Of a stretch of DNA of 64,000 nucleotides, positions 23,502 to 36,863 are shown one piece after another; position 1 is the stretch's first letter; each line of letters opens with the position of its first letter. Source of the DNA: Hydractinia symbiolongicarpus. Taxonomy: Eukaryota; Cnidaria; Hydrozoa; Anthoathecata; Hydractiniidae. The notes beneath the pieces are model-generated. The model ran no database searches, was not told the origin of the DNA, and was given only the letters and a program-made list of their open reading frames with translations. The translations under genes were made by a program, and so were the position numbers. The stretch spans positions 26,637,501 through 26,701,500 of the forward strand of contig NC_079881.1 in the NCBI RefSeq assembly GCF_029227915.1, read 5' to 3'.

Positions 23502-26500
23502 CCGGGATTTACGGGAAATCGCGGGTTTTCGTTTGCCGGCGATTAAACTTCTTTTATTCAGCGTCTCATCAAAAATGAAAACATTTTTAAAAACTACAAG
23601 TCTCATGGGCTTTAGTGGTGAAAAGATGATTTAAAACATCGTTCTGGAAATGAGTTTACTCACAGGGTACTTTCTTTGTATACTTTTGACTATACGGGAC
23701 AAGCCCGGGATTTACGGGAAATCGCTGGTTTTCGTTTACCGGCGATTAAACCTCTTTCATTAAGCGTCTCATTGAAAATGAAATCATTTTTGAAAAATAC
23801 AAGTCTCATGCGTTTTAGTGGTGAAAAAATAATTTAAAAAATCGTTCGGGAAATGAGTTTACTCCCTGGGTACTTTCTTTGTATACTTTTGACTATACGG
23901 GCCGAGTCCGGGGTTTACGGGAAATGGCGGGTTTTCGTTTGCCGGCGATTAAGTTTCTTTTATTCAGCGTCTCATCAAAAATGAAAACATTTTTGAAAAC
24001 TAAAGTCTCGTGCGTTTTAGTGGTGAAAAAATAATTTAAAAAATCGTTCGGGAAATGAGTTTACTCCCTGGGTACTTTCTTTGTATACTTTTAACTATAC
24101 GGGTCGAGTCCGGGATTTACGGGAAATCGCGGGTTTTCGTTTGCCGGCGATTAAACTTCTTTTATTCAGCGTCTCATCAAAAATGAAAACATTTTTGAAA
24201 ACTACAAGTCTCGTGCGTTTTAGTGGTGAAAAAATAATTTAAAAAATCGTTCGGGAAATGAGTTTACTCCCTGGGTACTTTCTTTGTATACTTTTGACTA
24301 TACGGGTCGAGTCCGGGATTTACGGGAAATCGCAGGTTTTCGTTTGCCGGCGATTAAACTTCTTTTATTCAGCGTCTCATCAAAAATGAAAACATTTTTA
24401 AAAACTACAAGTCTCATGGGATTTAGTGGTGCAAAGATAATTTAAAACATCGTTCTGGAAATGAGTTTACTCTCAGGGTACTTTCTTTGTATACATTCGA
24501 CTATACGGGACAAGCCCGGGATTTACGGGAAATCGCTGGTTTTCGTTTACCGGCGATTAAACCTCTTTCATTAAGCGTCTCATTAAAAATGAAAACATTT
24601 TTGAAAACTACAAGTCTCATTCGTTCTAGTGGTGCAGAAATAATTTGAAAAATCGTTCGGGAAATCAGTTTACTCCTTGGGTACTTTCTTTATATACATT
24701 CAACTATACGGGCCAAGCCTGGGATTTACAGGAAATCGCGGGTTTTCGTTTGCCGGCGATTAAACTTCTTTTATTCAGCGTCTCATCAAAAATGTAAACA
24801 AGTTTGAAAACTACAAGTCTTTTGCGTTTTAGTCGTGAAAAAGTAATTTAAAAAATCGTTCTGGAAATGAGTTTACTCACAGGGCTTTTTCTTTGTATAC
24901 ATTCGACTATACGGGCCAAGCCCGGGATTTACGGGAAATCGCGGGTTTTCGTTTGCCGGCGATTAAACTTCTTTTATTCAGCGTCTCATCAAAAATGAAA
25001 ACATTTTTAAAAACTACAAGTCTCATGGGCTTTAGTGGTGAAAAGATGATTTAAAACATCGTTCTGGAAATGAGTTTACTCACAGGGTACTTTTTTTGTA
25101 TACTTTTGACTATACGGGACAAGCCCGGGATTTACGGGAAATCGCTGGTTTTCGTTTACCGGCGATTAAACTTCTTTCATTAAGCGTCTCATTGAAAATG
25201 AAATCATTTTTGAAAAATACAAGTCTCATGCGTTTTAGTGGTGAAAAAATAATTTAAAAAATCGTTCGGGAAATGAGTTTACTCCCTGGGTACTTTCTTT
25301 GTATACTTTTGACTATACGGGCCGAGTCCGGGGTTTACGGGAAATGGCGGGTTTTCGTTTGCCGGCGATTAAGTTTCTTTTATTCAGCGTCTCATCAAAA
25401 ATGAAAACATTTTTGAAAACTAAAGTCTCGTGCGTTTTAGTGGTGAAAAAATAATTTAAAAAATCGTTCGGGAAATGAGTTTACTCCCTGGGTACTTTCT
25501 TTGTATACTTTTAACTATACGGGTCGAGTCCGGGATTTACGGGAAATCGCGGGTTTTCGTTTGCCGGCGATTAAACTTCTTTTATTCAGCGTCTCATCAA
25601 AAATGAAAACATTTTTGAAAACTACAAGTCTCGTGCGTTTTAGTGGTGAAAAAATAATTTAAAAAATCGTTCGGGAAATGAGTTTACTCCCTGGGTACTT
25701 TCTTTGTATACTTTTGACTATACGGGTCGAGTCCGGGATTTACGGGAAATCGCAGGTTTTCGTTTGCCGGCGATTAAACTTCTTTTATTCAGCGTCTCAT
25801 CAAAAATGAAAACATTTTTAAAAACTACAAGTCTCATGGGATTTAGTGGTGCAAAGATAATTTAAAACATCGTTCTGGAAATGAGTTTACTCTCAGGGTA
25901 CTTTCTTTGTATACATTCGACTATACGGGACAAGCCCGGGATTTACGGGAAATCGCTGGTTTTCGTTTACCGGCGATTAAACCTCTTTCATTAAGCGTCT
26001 CATTAAAAATGAAAACATTTTTGAAAACTACAAGTCTCATTCGTTCTAGTGGTGCAGAAATAATTTGAAAAATCGTTCGGGAAATCAGTTTACTCCTTGG
26101 GTACTTTCTTTATATACATTCAACTATACGGGCCAAGCCTGGGATTTACGGGAAATCGCGGGTTTTCGTTTGCCGGCGATTAAACTTCTTTTATTCAGCG
26201 TCTCATCAAAAATGAAAACAAGTTTGAAAACTACAAGTCTTTTGCGTTTTAGTCGTGAAAAAGTAATTTAAAAAATCGTTCTGGAAATGAGTTTACTCAC
26301 AGGGCTTTTTCTTTGTATACATTCGACTATACGGGCCAAGCCCGGGATTTACGGGAAATCGCGGGTTTTCGTTTGCCGGCGATTAAACCTCTTTCATTAA
26401 GCGTCTCATCAAAAATAAAAGCATTTCTGAAAACTACAAGTCTCATGGGCTTTAGTGGTGAAATAATAATTTAAAAAATCGTTTGGGAAATGAGTTTACT

Positions 26501-28146
26501 CCAGGGGTACTTTCTTTGTATACATTCGACTATACGGGACAAGCCCGGGATTTACGGGAAATCGCTGGTTTTCGTTTACCGGCGATTAAACCTCTTTCAT
26601 TAAGCGTCTCATTAAAAATGAAATCATTTTTGAAAACTACAAGTCTCATGCGTTTTAGTGGTGAAAAAATAATTTAAAAAATCGTTCGGGAAATGAGTTT
26701 ACTCCCTGGGTACTTTCTTTGTATACTTTTGACTATACGGGCCGAGTCCGGGGTTTACGGGAAATGGCGGGTTTTCGTTTGCCGGCGATTAAGTTTCTTT
26801 TATTCAGCGTCTCATCAAAAATGAAAACATTTTTGAAAACTAAAGTCTCGTGCGTTTTAGTGGTGAAAAAATAATTTAAAAAATCGTTCGGGAAATGAGT
26901 TTACTCCCTGGGTACTTTCTTTGTATACTTTTAACTATACGGGTCGAGTCCGGGATTTACGGGAAATCGCGGGTTTTCGTTTGCCGGCGATTAAACTTCT
27001 TTTATTCAGCGTCTCATCAAAAATGAAAACATTTTTGAAAACTACAAGTCTCGTGCGTTTTAGTGGTGAAAAAATAATTTAAAAAATCGTTCGGGAAATG
27101 AGTTTACTCCCTGGGTACTTTCTTTGTATACTTTTGACTATACGGGTCGAGTCCGGGATTTACGGGAAATCGCAGGTTTTCGTTTGCCGGCGATTAAACT
27201 TCTTTTATTCAGCGTCTCATCAAAAATGAAAACATTTTTAAAAACTACAAGTCTCATGGGATTTAGTGGTGCAAAGATAATTTAAAACATCGTTCTGGAA
27301 ATGAGTTTACTCTCAGGGTACTTTCTTTGTATACATTCGACTATACGGGACAAGCCCGGGATTTACGGGAAATCGCTGGTTTTCGTTTACCGGCGATTAA
27401 ACCTCTTTCATTAAGCGTCTCATTAAAAATGAAAACATTTTTGAAAACTACAAGTCTCATTCGTTCTAGTGGTGCAGAAATAATTTGAAAAATCGTTCGG
27501 GAAATCAGTTTACTCCTTGGGTACTTTCTTTATATACATTCAACTATACGGGCCAAGCCTGGGATTTACGGGAAATCGCGGGTTTTCGTTTGCCGGCGAT
27601 TAAACTTCTTTTATTCAGCGTCTCATCAAAAATGAAAACAAGTTTGAAAACTACAAGTCTTTTGCGTTTTAGTCGTGAAAAAGTAATTTAAAAAATCGTT
27701 CTGGAAATGAGTTTACTCACAGGGCTTTTTCTTTGTATACATTCGACTATACGGGCCAAGCCCGGGATTTACGGGAAGTCGCGGGTTTTCGTTTGCCGGC
27801 GATTAAACCTCTTTCATTAAGCGTCTCATCAAAAATAAAAGCATTTCTGAAAACTACAAGTCTCATGGGCTTTAGTGGTGAAATAATAATTTAAAAAATC
27901 GTTTGGGAAATGAGTTTACTCCAGGGGTACTTTCTTTGTATACATTCGACTATACGGGACAAGCCCGGGATTTACGGGAAATCGCTGGTTTTCGTTTACC
28001 GGCGATTAAACCTCTTTCATTAAGCGTCTCATTAAAAATGAAATCATTTTTGAAAACTACAAGTCTCATGCGTTTTAGTGGTGAAAAAATAATTTAAAAA
28101 ATCGTTCGGGAAATGAGTTTACTCCCTGGGTACTTTCTTTGTATAC
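23502..28146 (+). repeat. 7-mer higher-order repeat, 1420 bp, about 3.3 copies
   Basis: The period is 1420 bp, seven units minus one base. The missing base is in AACTAAAGTCTCG (others read AACTACAAGTCTCG) near 24001, 25421 and 26841, so every copy inherited the same deletion. Further shared markers are GGTGCAAAGATAA, CACTCTCAGGG-type ACTCTCAGGG in B1, and CTTTTGCGTTTTAGTCGTG. Copy starts are near 23502, 24922, 26342 and 27762. One monomer differs between the second and third copies (about 26381-26540). The repeat fails after 28146, where CTTCTGAATATACGG appears and the deletion is absent. Confidence 0.88.
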
Positions 28147-29890
28147 TTCTGAATATACGGGCCGAGTCCGAGGTTTACGGGAAATGGCGGGTTTTCGTTT
28201 GCCGGCGATTAAGTTTCTTTTATTCAGCGTCTCATCACAAATGAAAACATTTTTGAAAACTACAAGTCTCGTGCGTTTTAGTGGTGAAAAAATAATTTAA
28301 AAAATCGTTCGAGAAATGAGTTTACTCCCTGGGTACTTTCTTTGTATACTTTTAACTATACGGGTCGAGTCCGGGATTTACGGGAAATCGCGGGTTTTCG
28401 TTTGCCGGCGATTAAACTTCTTTTATTCAGCGTCTCATCAAAAATGAAAACATTTTTGAAAACTACAAGTCTCGTGCGTTTTTGTGGTGAAAAAATAATT
28501 TAAAAAATCGTTCGGGAAATGAGTTTACTCCCTGGGTACTTTCTTTGTATACTTTTGACTATACGGGTCGAGTCCGGGATTTACGGGAAATCGCGGGTTT
28601 TCGTTTGCCGGCGATTAAACTTCTTTTATTCAGCGTCTCATCAAAAATGAAAACATTTTTAAAAACTACAAGTCTCATGGGATTTAGTGGTGCAAAGATA
28701 ATTTGAAAAATCGTTCGGGAAATGAGTTTACTCCCTGGGTACTTTCTTTATATACATTCAACTATACGGGCCAAGCCTGGGATTTACGGGAAATCGCGGG
28801 TTTTTGTTTGCCGGCGATTAAACTTCTTTTATTCAGCGTCTCATCAAAAATGAAAACAAGTTTGAAAACTAAAAGTCTCATGCGTTTTAGTGGTGAAAAA
28901 AAAATTTAAAAAATCGTTCGGGAAATGAGTTTACTCCCTGTGTACTTTCTTTGTATACTTTTGACCATACGGGCCAAGCCCGGGATTTACCGGAATTCGC
29001 GGGTTTTCTTTTGCCGGCGATTGAACTTCTTTTATTCAGCGTCTCATCAAAAATGAAAACATTTTTGAAAACTACAAGTCTCATGCGTTTTAGTGGTGAA
29101 AAGATAATTTAAAAAATCGTTTTGGAAATGAGTTTACTCACAGGGTACTTTCTTTGTATACATTCGACTATACGGGCCAAGCCCGGGATTTACGGGAAAT
29201 CGCGGGTTTTCGTTTGCCGGCGATTAAACCACTTTCATTAAGCGTCTCATCAAAAATAAAAACATTTCTGAAAACTACAAGTCTCATGCGTTCTAGTGGT
29301 GCAGAAATAATTTGAAAAATCGTTCGGGAAATCAGTTTACTCCTTGGGTACTTTCTTTATATACATTCAACTATACGGGCCAAGCCTGGGATTTACGGGA
29401 AATCGCGGGTTTTCGTTTGTCGGTGATTAAACTTCTTTTATTCAGCGTCTCATCAAAAATGAAAACATTTTTGAAAACTACAAGTCTCATGCGTTTTACT
29501 GGTGAAAAAATAATTTAAAAAATCGTTCGGAAAATGAGTTTACTCCCTGGGTACTTTCTTTGTATACTTTTAACTATACGGGTCGAGTCCGGGATTTACG
29601 GGAAATCGCGGGTTTTCGTTTGCCGGCGATTAAACTTCTTTTATTCAGCGTCTCATCAAAAATGAAAACATTTTTGAAAACTACAAGTCTCATGCGTTTT
29701 AGTGGTGAAAAGATAATTTAAAAAATCGTCTTGGAAATGAGTTTACTCACAGGGTACTTTCTTTGTATACATTCGACTATACGGGCCAAGCCCGGGATTT
29801 ACGGGAAATCGCGGGTTTTCGTTTGCCGGCGATTAAACCTCTTTCATTAAGCGTCTCATCAAAAATAAAAACATTTCTGAAAACTACAAG
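28147..29890 (+). repeat. Mixed block after the 7-mer array
   Basis: About 8-9 monomers. The first three continue the order of the 7-mer block without its deletion, then C-like, D and A copies follow. A trimer shift of 609 bp links 28703 and 29312. Rare markers include GAGTCCGAGG near 28165, TTACCGGAATTCGCGGG near 28987, and CTTTTGCCGGCGATTGAAC near 29013. No gene is present. Confidence 0.75.
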
Positions 29891-32800
29891 TCTCATGCGT
29901 TTTAGTGGTGAAAAAATAATTTAGAAAATCGTTTGGGAAATGAGTTTACTCCCTGGGTACTTTCTTTGTATACTTCTGACTATACAGGCCGAGTCCGGGA
30001 TTTACGGGAAATCGCGGGTTTTCGTTTGCCGGCGATTAAACTTCTTTTATTCAGCGTCTCATTAAAAATGAAAACATTTTTGAAAACTACAAGTCTCATG
30101 GGCTTTAGCGGTGAAATAATAATTTAAAAAATCCTTAGGGAAATGAGTTTACACCCGGGGTACTTTCTTTGTATACTTTTGACTATACGGGCCGAGTCCG
30201 GGATTTACGGGAAGTCGCGGGTTTTCGTTTGCCGGCGATTAAACCACTTTCATTAAGCGTCTCATCAAAAATAAAAACATTTCTGAAAACTACAAGTCTC
30301 ATGCGTTTTAGTGGTGAAAAAATAATTTAGAAAATCGTTTGGGAAATGAGTTTACTCCCTGGGTACTTTCTTTGTATACTTTTGACTATACAGGCCGAGT
30401 CCGGGATTTAAGGGAAATCGCGGGTTTTCGTTTGCCGGCGATTAAACTTCTTTTATTCAGCTTCTCATCAAAAATGAAAACATTTTTGAAAACTACAAGT
30501 CTCATGGGCTTTAGCGGTGAAATAATAATTTAAAAAATCGTTAGGGAAATGAGTTTACTCCCTGGGTACTTTCTTTGTATACTTTTAACTATACGGGTCG
30601 AGTCCGGGATTTACGGGAAATCGCGGGTTTTCGTTTGCCGGCGATTAAACTTCTTTTATTCAGCGTCTCATCAAAAATGAAAACATTTTTAAAAACTACA
30701 AGTCTCATGCGTTTTAGTGGTGAAAAGATAATTTAAAAAATCGTTTTGGAAATAAGTTTACTCACAGGGTACTTTCTTTGTATACATTCGACTATACGGG
30801 CCAAGCCCGGGATTTACGGGAAATCGCGGGTTTTCGTTTGCCGGCGATTAAACCACTTTCATTAAGCGTCTCATCAAAAATAAAAACATTTCTGAAAACT
30901 ACAAGTCTCATGCGTTTTAGTGGTGAAAAAATAATTTAGAAAATCGTTTGGGAAATGAGTTTACTCCCTGGGTACTTTCTTTGTAAACTTTTGACTATAC
31001 AGGCCGAGTCCGGGATTTACGGGAAATCGCGGGTTTTCGTTTGCCGGCGATTAAACTTCTTTTATTCAGCGTCTCATTAAAAATGAAAACATTTTTGAAA
31101 ACTACAAGTCTCATGGGCTTTAGCGGTGAAATAATAATTTAAAAAATCCTTAGGGAAATGAGTTTACTCCCGGGGTACTTTCTTTGTATACTTTTGACTA
31201 AACGGGCCGAGTCCGGGATTTACGGGAAGTCGCGGGTTTTCGTTTGCCGGCGATTAAACTTCTTTTATACAGCGTCTCATCAAAAATAAAAACATTTTTA
31301 AAAACTACAAGTCTCATGGGCTTTAGTGGTGAAATAATAATTTAAAAAATCGTTCGGGAAATGAGTTTACACCCTGGGTACTTTCTTTGTATACTTTTGA
31401 CTATACGGGCCGAGTCCTGGATTTACGGGAAATCGCAGGTTTTCGTTTGTCGGCGATTAAACTTCTTTTATTCAGCGTCTCATCAAAAATGAAAACATTT
31501 TTGAAAACTACAAGTCTCATGCGTTTTAGTGGTGAAAAAATAATTTAAAAAATCGTTCGGGAAATGAGTTTACTCCCTGGGTACTTTCTTTGTATACTTT
31601 TAACTATACGGGTCGAGTCCGGGATTTACGGGAAATCGCGGGTTTTCGTTTGCCGGCGATTAAACTTCTTTTATTCAGCGTCTCATCAAAAATGAAAACA
31701 TTTTTAAAAACTACAAGTCTCATGGGCTTTAGTGGTGAAAGGATGATTTAAAACATCGTTCTGGAAATGAGTTTACTCACAGGGTACTTTCTTTGTATAC
31801 ATTCGACTATACGGGACAAGCCCGGGATTTACGGGAAATCGCTGGTTTTCGTTTACCGGCTATTAAACCTCTTTCATTAAGCGTCTCATTAAAAATGAAA
31901 ACATTTTTGAAAACTACAAGTCTCATGCGTTTTAGTGGTGAAAAAATAATTTAGAAAATCGTTTGGGAAATGAGTTTACTCCCTGGGTACTTTCTTTGTA
32001 TACTTTTGACTATACAGGCCGAGTCCGGGATTTACGGGAAATCGCGGGTTTTCGTTTGCCGGCGATTAAACTTCTTTTATTCAGCGTCTCATCAAAAATG
32101 AAAACATTTTTGAAAACTACAAGTCTCATGGGCTTTAGCGGTGAAATAATAATTTAAAAAATCGTTAGGGAAATGAGTTTACTCCCGGGGTACTTTCTTT
32201 GTATACTTTTGACTATACGGGCCGAGTCCGGGATTTACGGGAAGTCGCGGGTTTTCGTTTGCCGGCGATTAAACTTCTTTTATACAGCGTCTCATCAAAA
32301 ATGAAAACATTTTTAAAAACTACAAGTCTCATGGGCTTTAGTGGTGAAATAATAATTTAAAAAATCGTTCGGGAAATGAGTTTACACCCTGGGTACTTTC
32401 TTTGTATACTTTTGACTATACGGGCCGAGTCCGGGATTTACGGGAAATCGCAGGTTTTCGTTTGTCGGCGATTAAACTTCTTTTATTCAGCATCTCATCA
32501 AAAATGAAAACATTTTTGAAAACTACAAGTCTCATGCGTTTTAGTGGTGAAAAAATAATTTAAAAAATCGTTCGGGAAATGAGTTTACTCCCTGGGTACT
32601 TTCTTTGTATACTTTTAACTATACGGGTCGAGTCCGGGATTTACGGGAAATCGCAGGTTTTCGTTTGCCGGCGATTAAACTTCTTTTATTCAGCGTCTCA
32701 TCAAAAATGAAAACATTTTTAAAAACTACAAGTCTCATGGGCTTTAGTGGTGAAAGGATGATTTAAAACATCGTTCTAGAAATGAGTTTACTCACAGGGT

Positions 32801-32940
32801 ACTTTCTTTGTATACATTCGACTATACGGGACAAGCCCGGGATTTACGGGAAATCGCTGGTTTTCGTTTACCGGCGATTAAACATCTTTCATTAAGCGTC
32901 TCATTAAAAATGAAAACATTTTTGAAAACTACAAGTCTCA
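29891..32940 (+). repeat. 5-mer higher-order repeat, 1015 bp, about 3 copies
   Basis: Copies start near 29891, 30906 and 31921, each with CTCATGCG and the tail TAATTTAGAAAATCGTTTGGG followed by an ACAGGCCGAG monomer. ATCCTTAGGG occurs at 30131 and 31146, TTTACACCCTGGG near 31368 and 32383, and the tail GAAAGGATGATTT near 31737 and 32752, all 1015 bp apart. Copies 2 and 3 agree better than copy 1, which has a CCACTTTCATT monomer where the others have TTTTATACAGCG. Confidence 0.8.
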
Positions 32941-33520
32941 TTCGTTCTAGTGCTGCAGAAATAATTTGAAAAATCATTTGGGAAATCAGTTTACTCCTTG
33001 GGTACTTTCTTTATATACATTCAACTATACGTACCAAGCCTGGGATTGACGGGAAATCGCGGGTTTTCGTTTGCCGGCGATTAAACTTCTTTTATTCAGC
33101 GTCTAATCAAAAATGAAAGCATTTTTGAAAACTACAAGTCTTATGCGTTTTAGTGGTGAAAAAGTAATTTAAAAAATCGTTCTGGAAATGAGTTTACTCA
33201 CAGGGCTTTTTCTTTGTATACATTCGACTATACGGGCCAAGCCCGGGATTTACGGGAAATCGCGGGTTTTCGTTTGCCGGCGATTAAACCTCTTTCATTA
33301 AGCGTCTCATCAAAAATGAAAACATTTCTGAAAAATACAAGTCTCATGGGCTTTAGTGGTGAAATAATAATTTAAAAAATCGTTTGGGAAATGAGTTTAC
33401 TCCCGGGGTACTTTCTTTGTATACTTTTGACTATACGGGCCGAGTCCGGGATATACGGGAAGTCGCGGGTTTTCGTTTGCCGGCGATTAAACCTCTTTCA
33501 TTAAGCGTCTCATTAAAAAT
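32941..33520 (+). repeat. Linking C, B2 and A monomers
   Basis: About three monomers: C (32982) with AAAATCATTTGGG, where a CpG has become CpA; B2 (33185); and an A copy (33388) with TCCCGGGG and GGATATACGGG. The same trio is seen near 37.3-37.8, 39.5-40.0 and 45.6-46.1 kb, including the ATCATTTGGG change. They share a recent ancestor. Confidence 0.75.
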
Positions 33521-34760
33521 GAAATCATTTTTGAAAACTACAAGTCTCATGCGTTTTAGTGGTGAAAAACTAATTTAAAAAATCGTTCGGGAAATGAGTT
33601 TACTTCCTGGGTACTTTCTTTGTATACTTTTGACTATACGGGCCGAGTCCGGGATATACGGGAAGTCGCGGGTTTTCGTTTGCCGGCGATTAAGCCTCTT
33701 TCATTAAGCGTCTCATTAAAAATAAAATCATTTTTAGAAAATACAAGTCTCATGCGTTTTAGTGGTGAAAAAATAATTTAAAAAATCGTTCGGGAAATGA
33801 GTTTACTCCCTGGGTACTTTCTTTGTATACTGTTGACTATACGGGCCGAGTCCGGGGTTTACGGGAAATGGCGGGTTTTCGTTTGCCGGCGATTAAGTTT
33901 CTTTTATTCAGCGTCTCATCAAAAATGAAAACATTTTTGAAAACTACAAGTCTCGTGCGTTTTAGTGGTGAAAAAATAATTTAAAAAATCGTTCGGGAAA
34001 TGAGTTTACTCCCTGGGTACTTTCTTTGTATACTTTTAACTATACGGGTCGAGTCCGGGATTTACGGGAAATCGCGGGTTTTCGTTCGCCGGCGATTAAA
34101 CTTCTTTTATTCAGCGTCTCATCAAAAATGAAAACATTTTTGAAAACTACAAGTCTCGTGCGTTTTAGTGGTGAAAAAATAATTTAAAACATCGTTCTGG
34201 AAATGAGTTTACTCACAGGGTACTTTCTTTGTATACATTCGACTATACGGGACAAGCCCGGGATTTACGGGAAATCGCTGGTTTTCGTTTGTCGGCGATT
34301 AAACTTCTTTTATTCAGCGTCTCATCAAAAATGAAAACATTTTTGAAAACTACAAGTCTCATGCGTTTTAGTGGTGAAAAAATAATTTAAAAAATCGTTC
34401 GGGAAATGAGTTTACTCCCTGGGTACTTTCTTTGTATACTTTTAACTATACGGGTCGAGTCCGGGATTTACGGGAAATCGCGGGTTTTCGTTTGCCGGCG
34501 ATTAAACTTCTTTTATTCAGCGTGTCATCAAAAATGAAAACATTTTTAAAAACTACAAGTCTCATGGGCTTTAGTGGTGAAAGGATGATTTAAAACATCG
34601 TTCTGGAAATGAGTTTACTCACAGGGTACTTTCTTTGTATACATTCGACTATACGGGACAAGCCCTGGATTTACGGAAAATCGCTGGTTTTCGTTTACCG
34701 GCGATTAAACCTCTTTCATTAAGCGTCTCATTAAAAATGAAAACATTTTTGAAAACTACA

Positions 34761-34790
34761 AGTCTCATTCGTTCTAGTCTCATTCGTTCT
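34761..34790 (+). repeat. 15-bp tandem duplication at the start of a C-type tail (1 of 5)
   Basis: AGTCTCATTCGTTCT occurs twice in direct succession, then AGTGCTGCAG follows. Elsewhere the same tail has it only once. The event makes the monomer 218 bp. As a rare event it serves as a tag for descent. Confidence 0.95.
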
Positions 34791-36399
34791 AGTGCTGCAG
34801 AAATAATTTGAAAAATCGTTTGGGAAATCAGTTTACTCCTTGGGTACTTTCTTTATATACATTCAACTATACGTACCAAGCCTGGGATTGACGGGAAATT
34901 GCGGGTTTTCGTTTGCCGGCGATTAAACTTCTTTTATTCAGCGTCTAATTAAAAATGAAAAAAAGTTTGAAAACTAAAAGTCTCATGCGTTTTAGTGGTG
35001 AAAAAAAAATTTAAAAAATCGTTTGGGAAATGAGTTTACTCCCTGTGTACTTTCTTTGTATACTTTTGACTATACCGGCCAAGCCCGGGATTTACGGGAA
35101 ATCGCGGGTTTTCGTTTGCCGGCGATTGAACTACTTTTATTCAGCGTCTCATCAAAAACGAAATCATTTTTGAAAACTACAAGTCTCATGCGTTTTAGTG
35201 GTGAAAAAATAATTTAAAAAATCGTTCGGGAAATGAGTTTACTCCCTGGGTACTTTCTTTGTATACTTTTGACTATACGGGCCGAGTCCGGGATATACGG
35301 GAAGTCGCGGGTTTTCGTTTGCCGGCGATTAAGCCTCTTTCATTAAGCGTCTCATTAAAAATAAAATCATTTTTAGAAAATACAAGTCTCATGCGTTTTA
35401 GTGGTGAAAAAATAATTTAAAAAATCGTTCGGGAAATGAGTTTACTCCCTGGGTACTTTCTTTGTATACTGTTGACTATACGGGCCGAGTCCGGGGTTTA
35501 CGGGAAATGGCGGGTTTTCGTTTGCCGGCGATTAAGTTTCTTTTATTCAGCGTCTCATCAAAAATGAAAACATTTTTGAAAACTACAAGTCTCGTGCGTT
35601 TTAGTGGTGAAAAAATAATTTAAAAAATCGTTCGGGAAATGAGTTTACTCCCTGGGTACTTTCTTTGTATACTTTTAACTATACGGGTCGAGTCCGGGAT
35701 TTACGGGAAATCGCGGGTTTTCGTTCGCCGGCGATTAAACTTCTTTTATTCAGCGTCTCATCAAAAATGAAAACATTTTTGAAAACTACAAGTCTCGTGC
35801 GTTTTAGTGGTGAAAAAATAATTTAAAACATCGTTCTGGAAATGAGTTTACTCACAGGGTACTTTCTTTGTATACATTCGACTATACGGGACAAGCCCGG
35901 GATTTACGGGAAATCGCTGGTTTTCGTTTGTCGGCGATTAAACTTCTTTTATTCAGCGTCTCATCAAAAATGAAAACATTTTTGAAAACTACAAGTCTCA
36001 TGCGTTTTAGTGGTGAAAAAATAATTTAAAAAATCGTTCGGGAAATGAGTTTACTCCCTGGGTACTTTCTTTGTATACTTTTAACTATACGGGTCGAGTC
36101 CGGGATTTACGGGAAATCGCGGGTTTTCGTTTGCCGGCGATTAAACTTCTTTTATTCAGCGTGTCATCAAAAATGAAAACATTTTTAAAAACTACAAGTC
36201 TCATGGGCTTTAGTGGTGAAAGGATGATTTAAAACATCGTTCTGGAAATGAGTTTACTCACAGGGTACTTTCTTTGTATACATTCGACTATACGGGACAA
36301 GCCCTGGATTTACGGAAAATCGCTGGTTTTCGTTTACCGGCGATTAAACCTCTTTCATTAAGCGTCTCATTAAAAATGAAAACATTTTTGAAAACTACA

Positions 36400-36429
36400 A
36401 GTCTCATTCGTTCTAGTCTCATTCGTTCT
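36400..36429 (+). repeat. 15-bp tandem duplication (2 of 5)
   Basis: The same doubled AGTCTCATTCGTTCT, exactly 1639 bp from the first, carried along by the 8-mer duplication. Confidence 0.95.
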
Positions 36430-36863
36430 AGTGCTGCAGAAATAATTTGAAAAATCGTTTGGGAAATCAGTTTACTCCTTGGGTACTTTCTTTATATACA
36501 TTCAACTATACGTACCAAGCCTGGGATTGACGGGAAATTGCGGGTTTTCGTTTGCCGGCGATTAAACTTCTTTTATTCAGCGTCTAATTAAAAATGAAAA
36601 AAAGTTTGAAAACTAAAAGTCTCATGCGTTTTAGTGGTGAAAAAAAAATTTAAAAAATCGTTTGGGAAATGAGTTTACTCCCTGTGTACTTTCTTTGTAT
36701 ACTTTTGACTATACCGGCCAAGCCCGGGATTTACGGGAAATCGCGGGTTTTCGTTTGCCGGCGATTGAACTTCTTTTATTCAGCGTCTCATCAAAAACGA
36801 AATCATTTTTGAAAACTACAAGTCTCATGCGTTTTAGTGGTGAAAAAATAATTTAAAAAATCG

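Larger units (their letters stand above)
33521..36863 (+). repeat. 8-mer higher-order repeat, 1639 bp, two copies
   Basis: The shift is 1639 bp, eight units plus a 15-bp duplication. Copy 1 runs from about 33521 to 35159 and copy 2 from about 35160 to 36798. Markers shared by both are AAAATAAAATCATTTTTAG, CGTTCGCCGG, GCGTGTCATC and the 15-bp duplication. Copies differ at few places, e.g. CTTCC/CTCCC near 33604/35243 and CTACTTTT near 35131 against CTTCTTTT near 36770. Confidence 0.85.
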
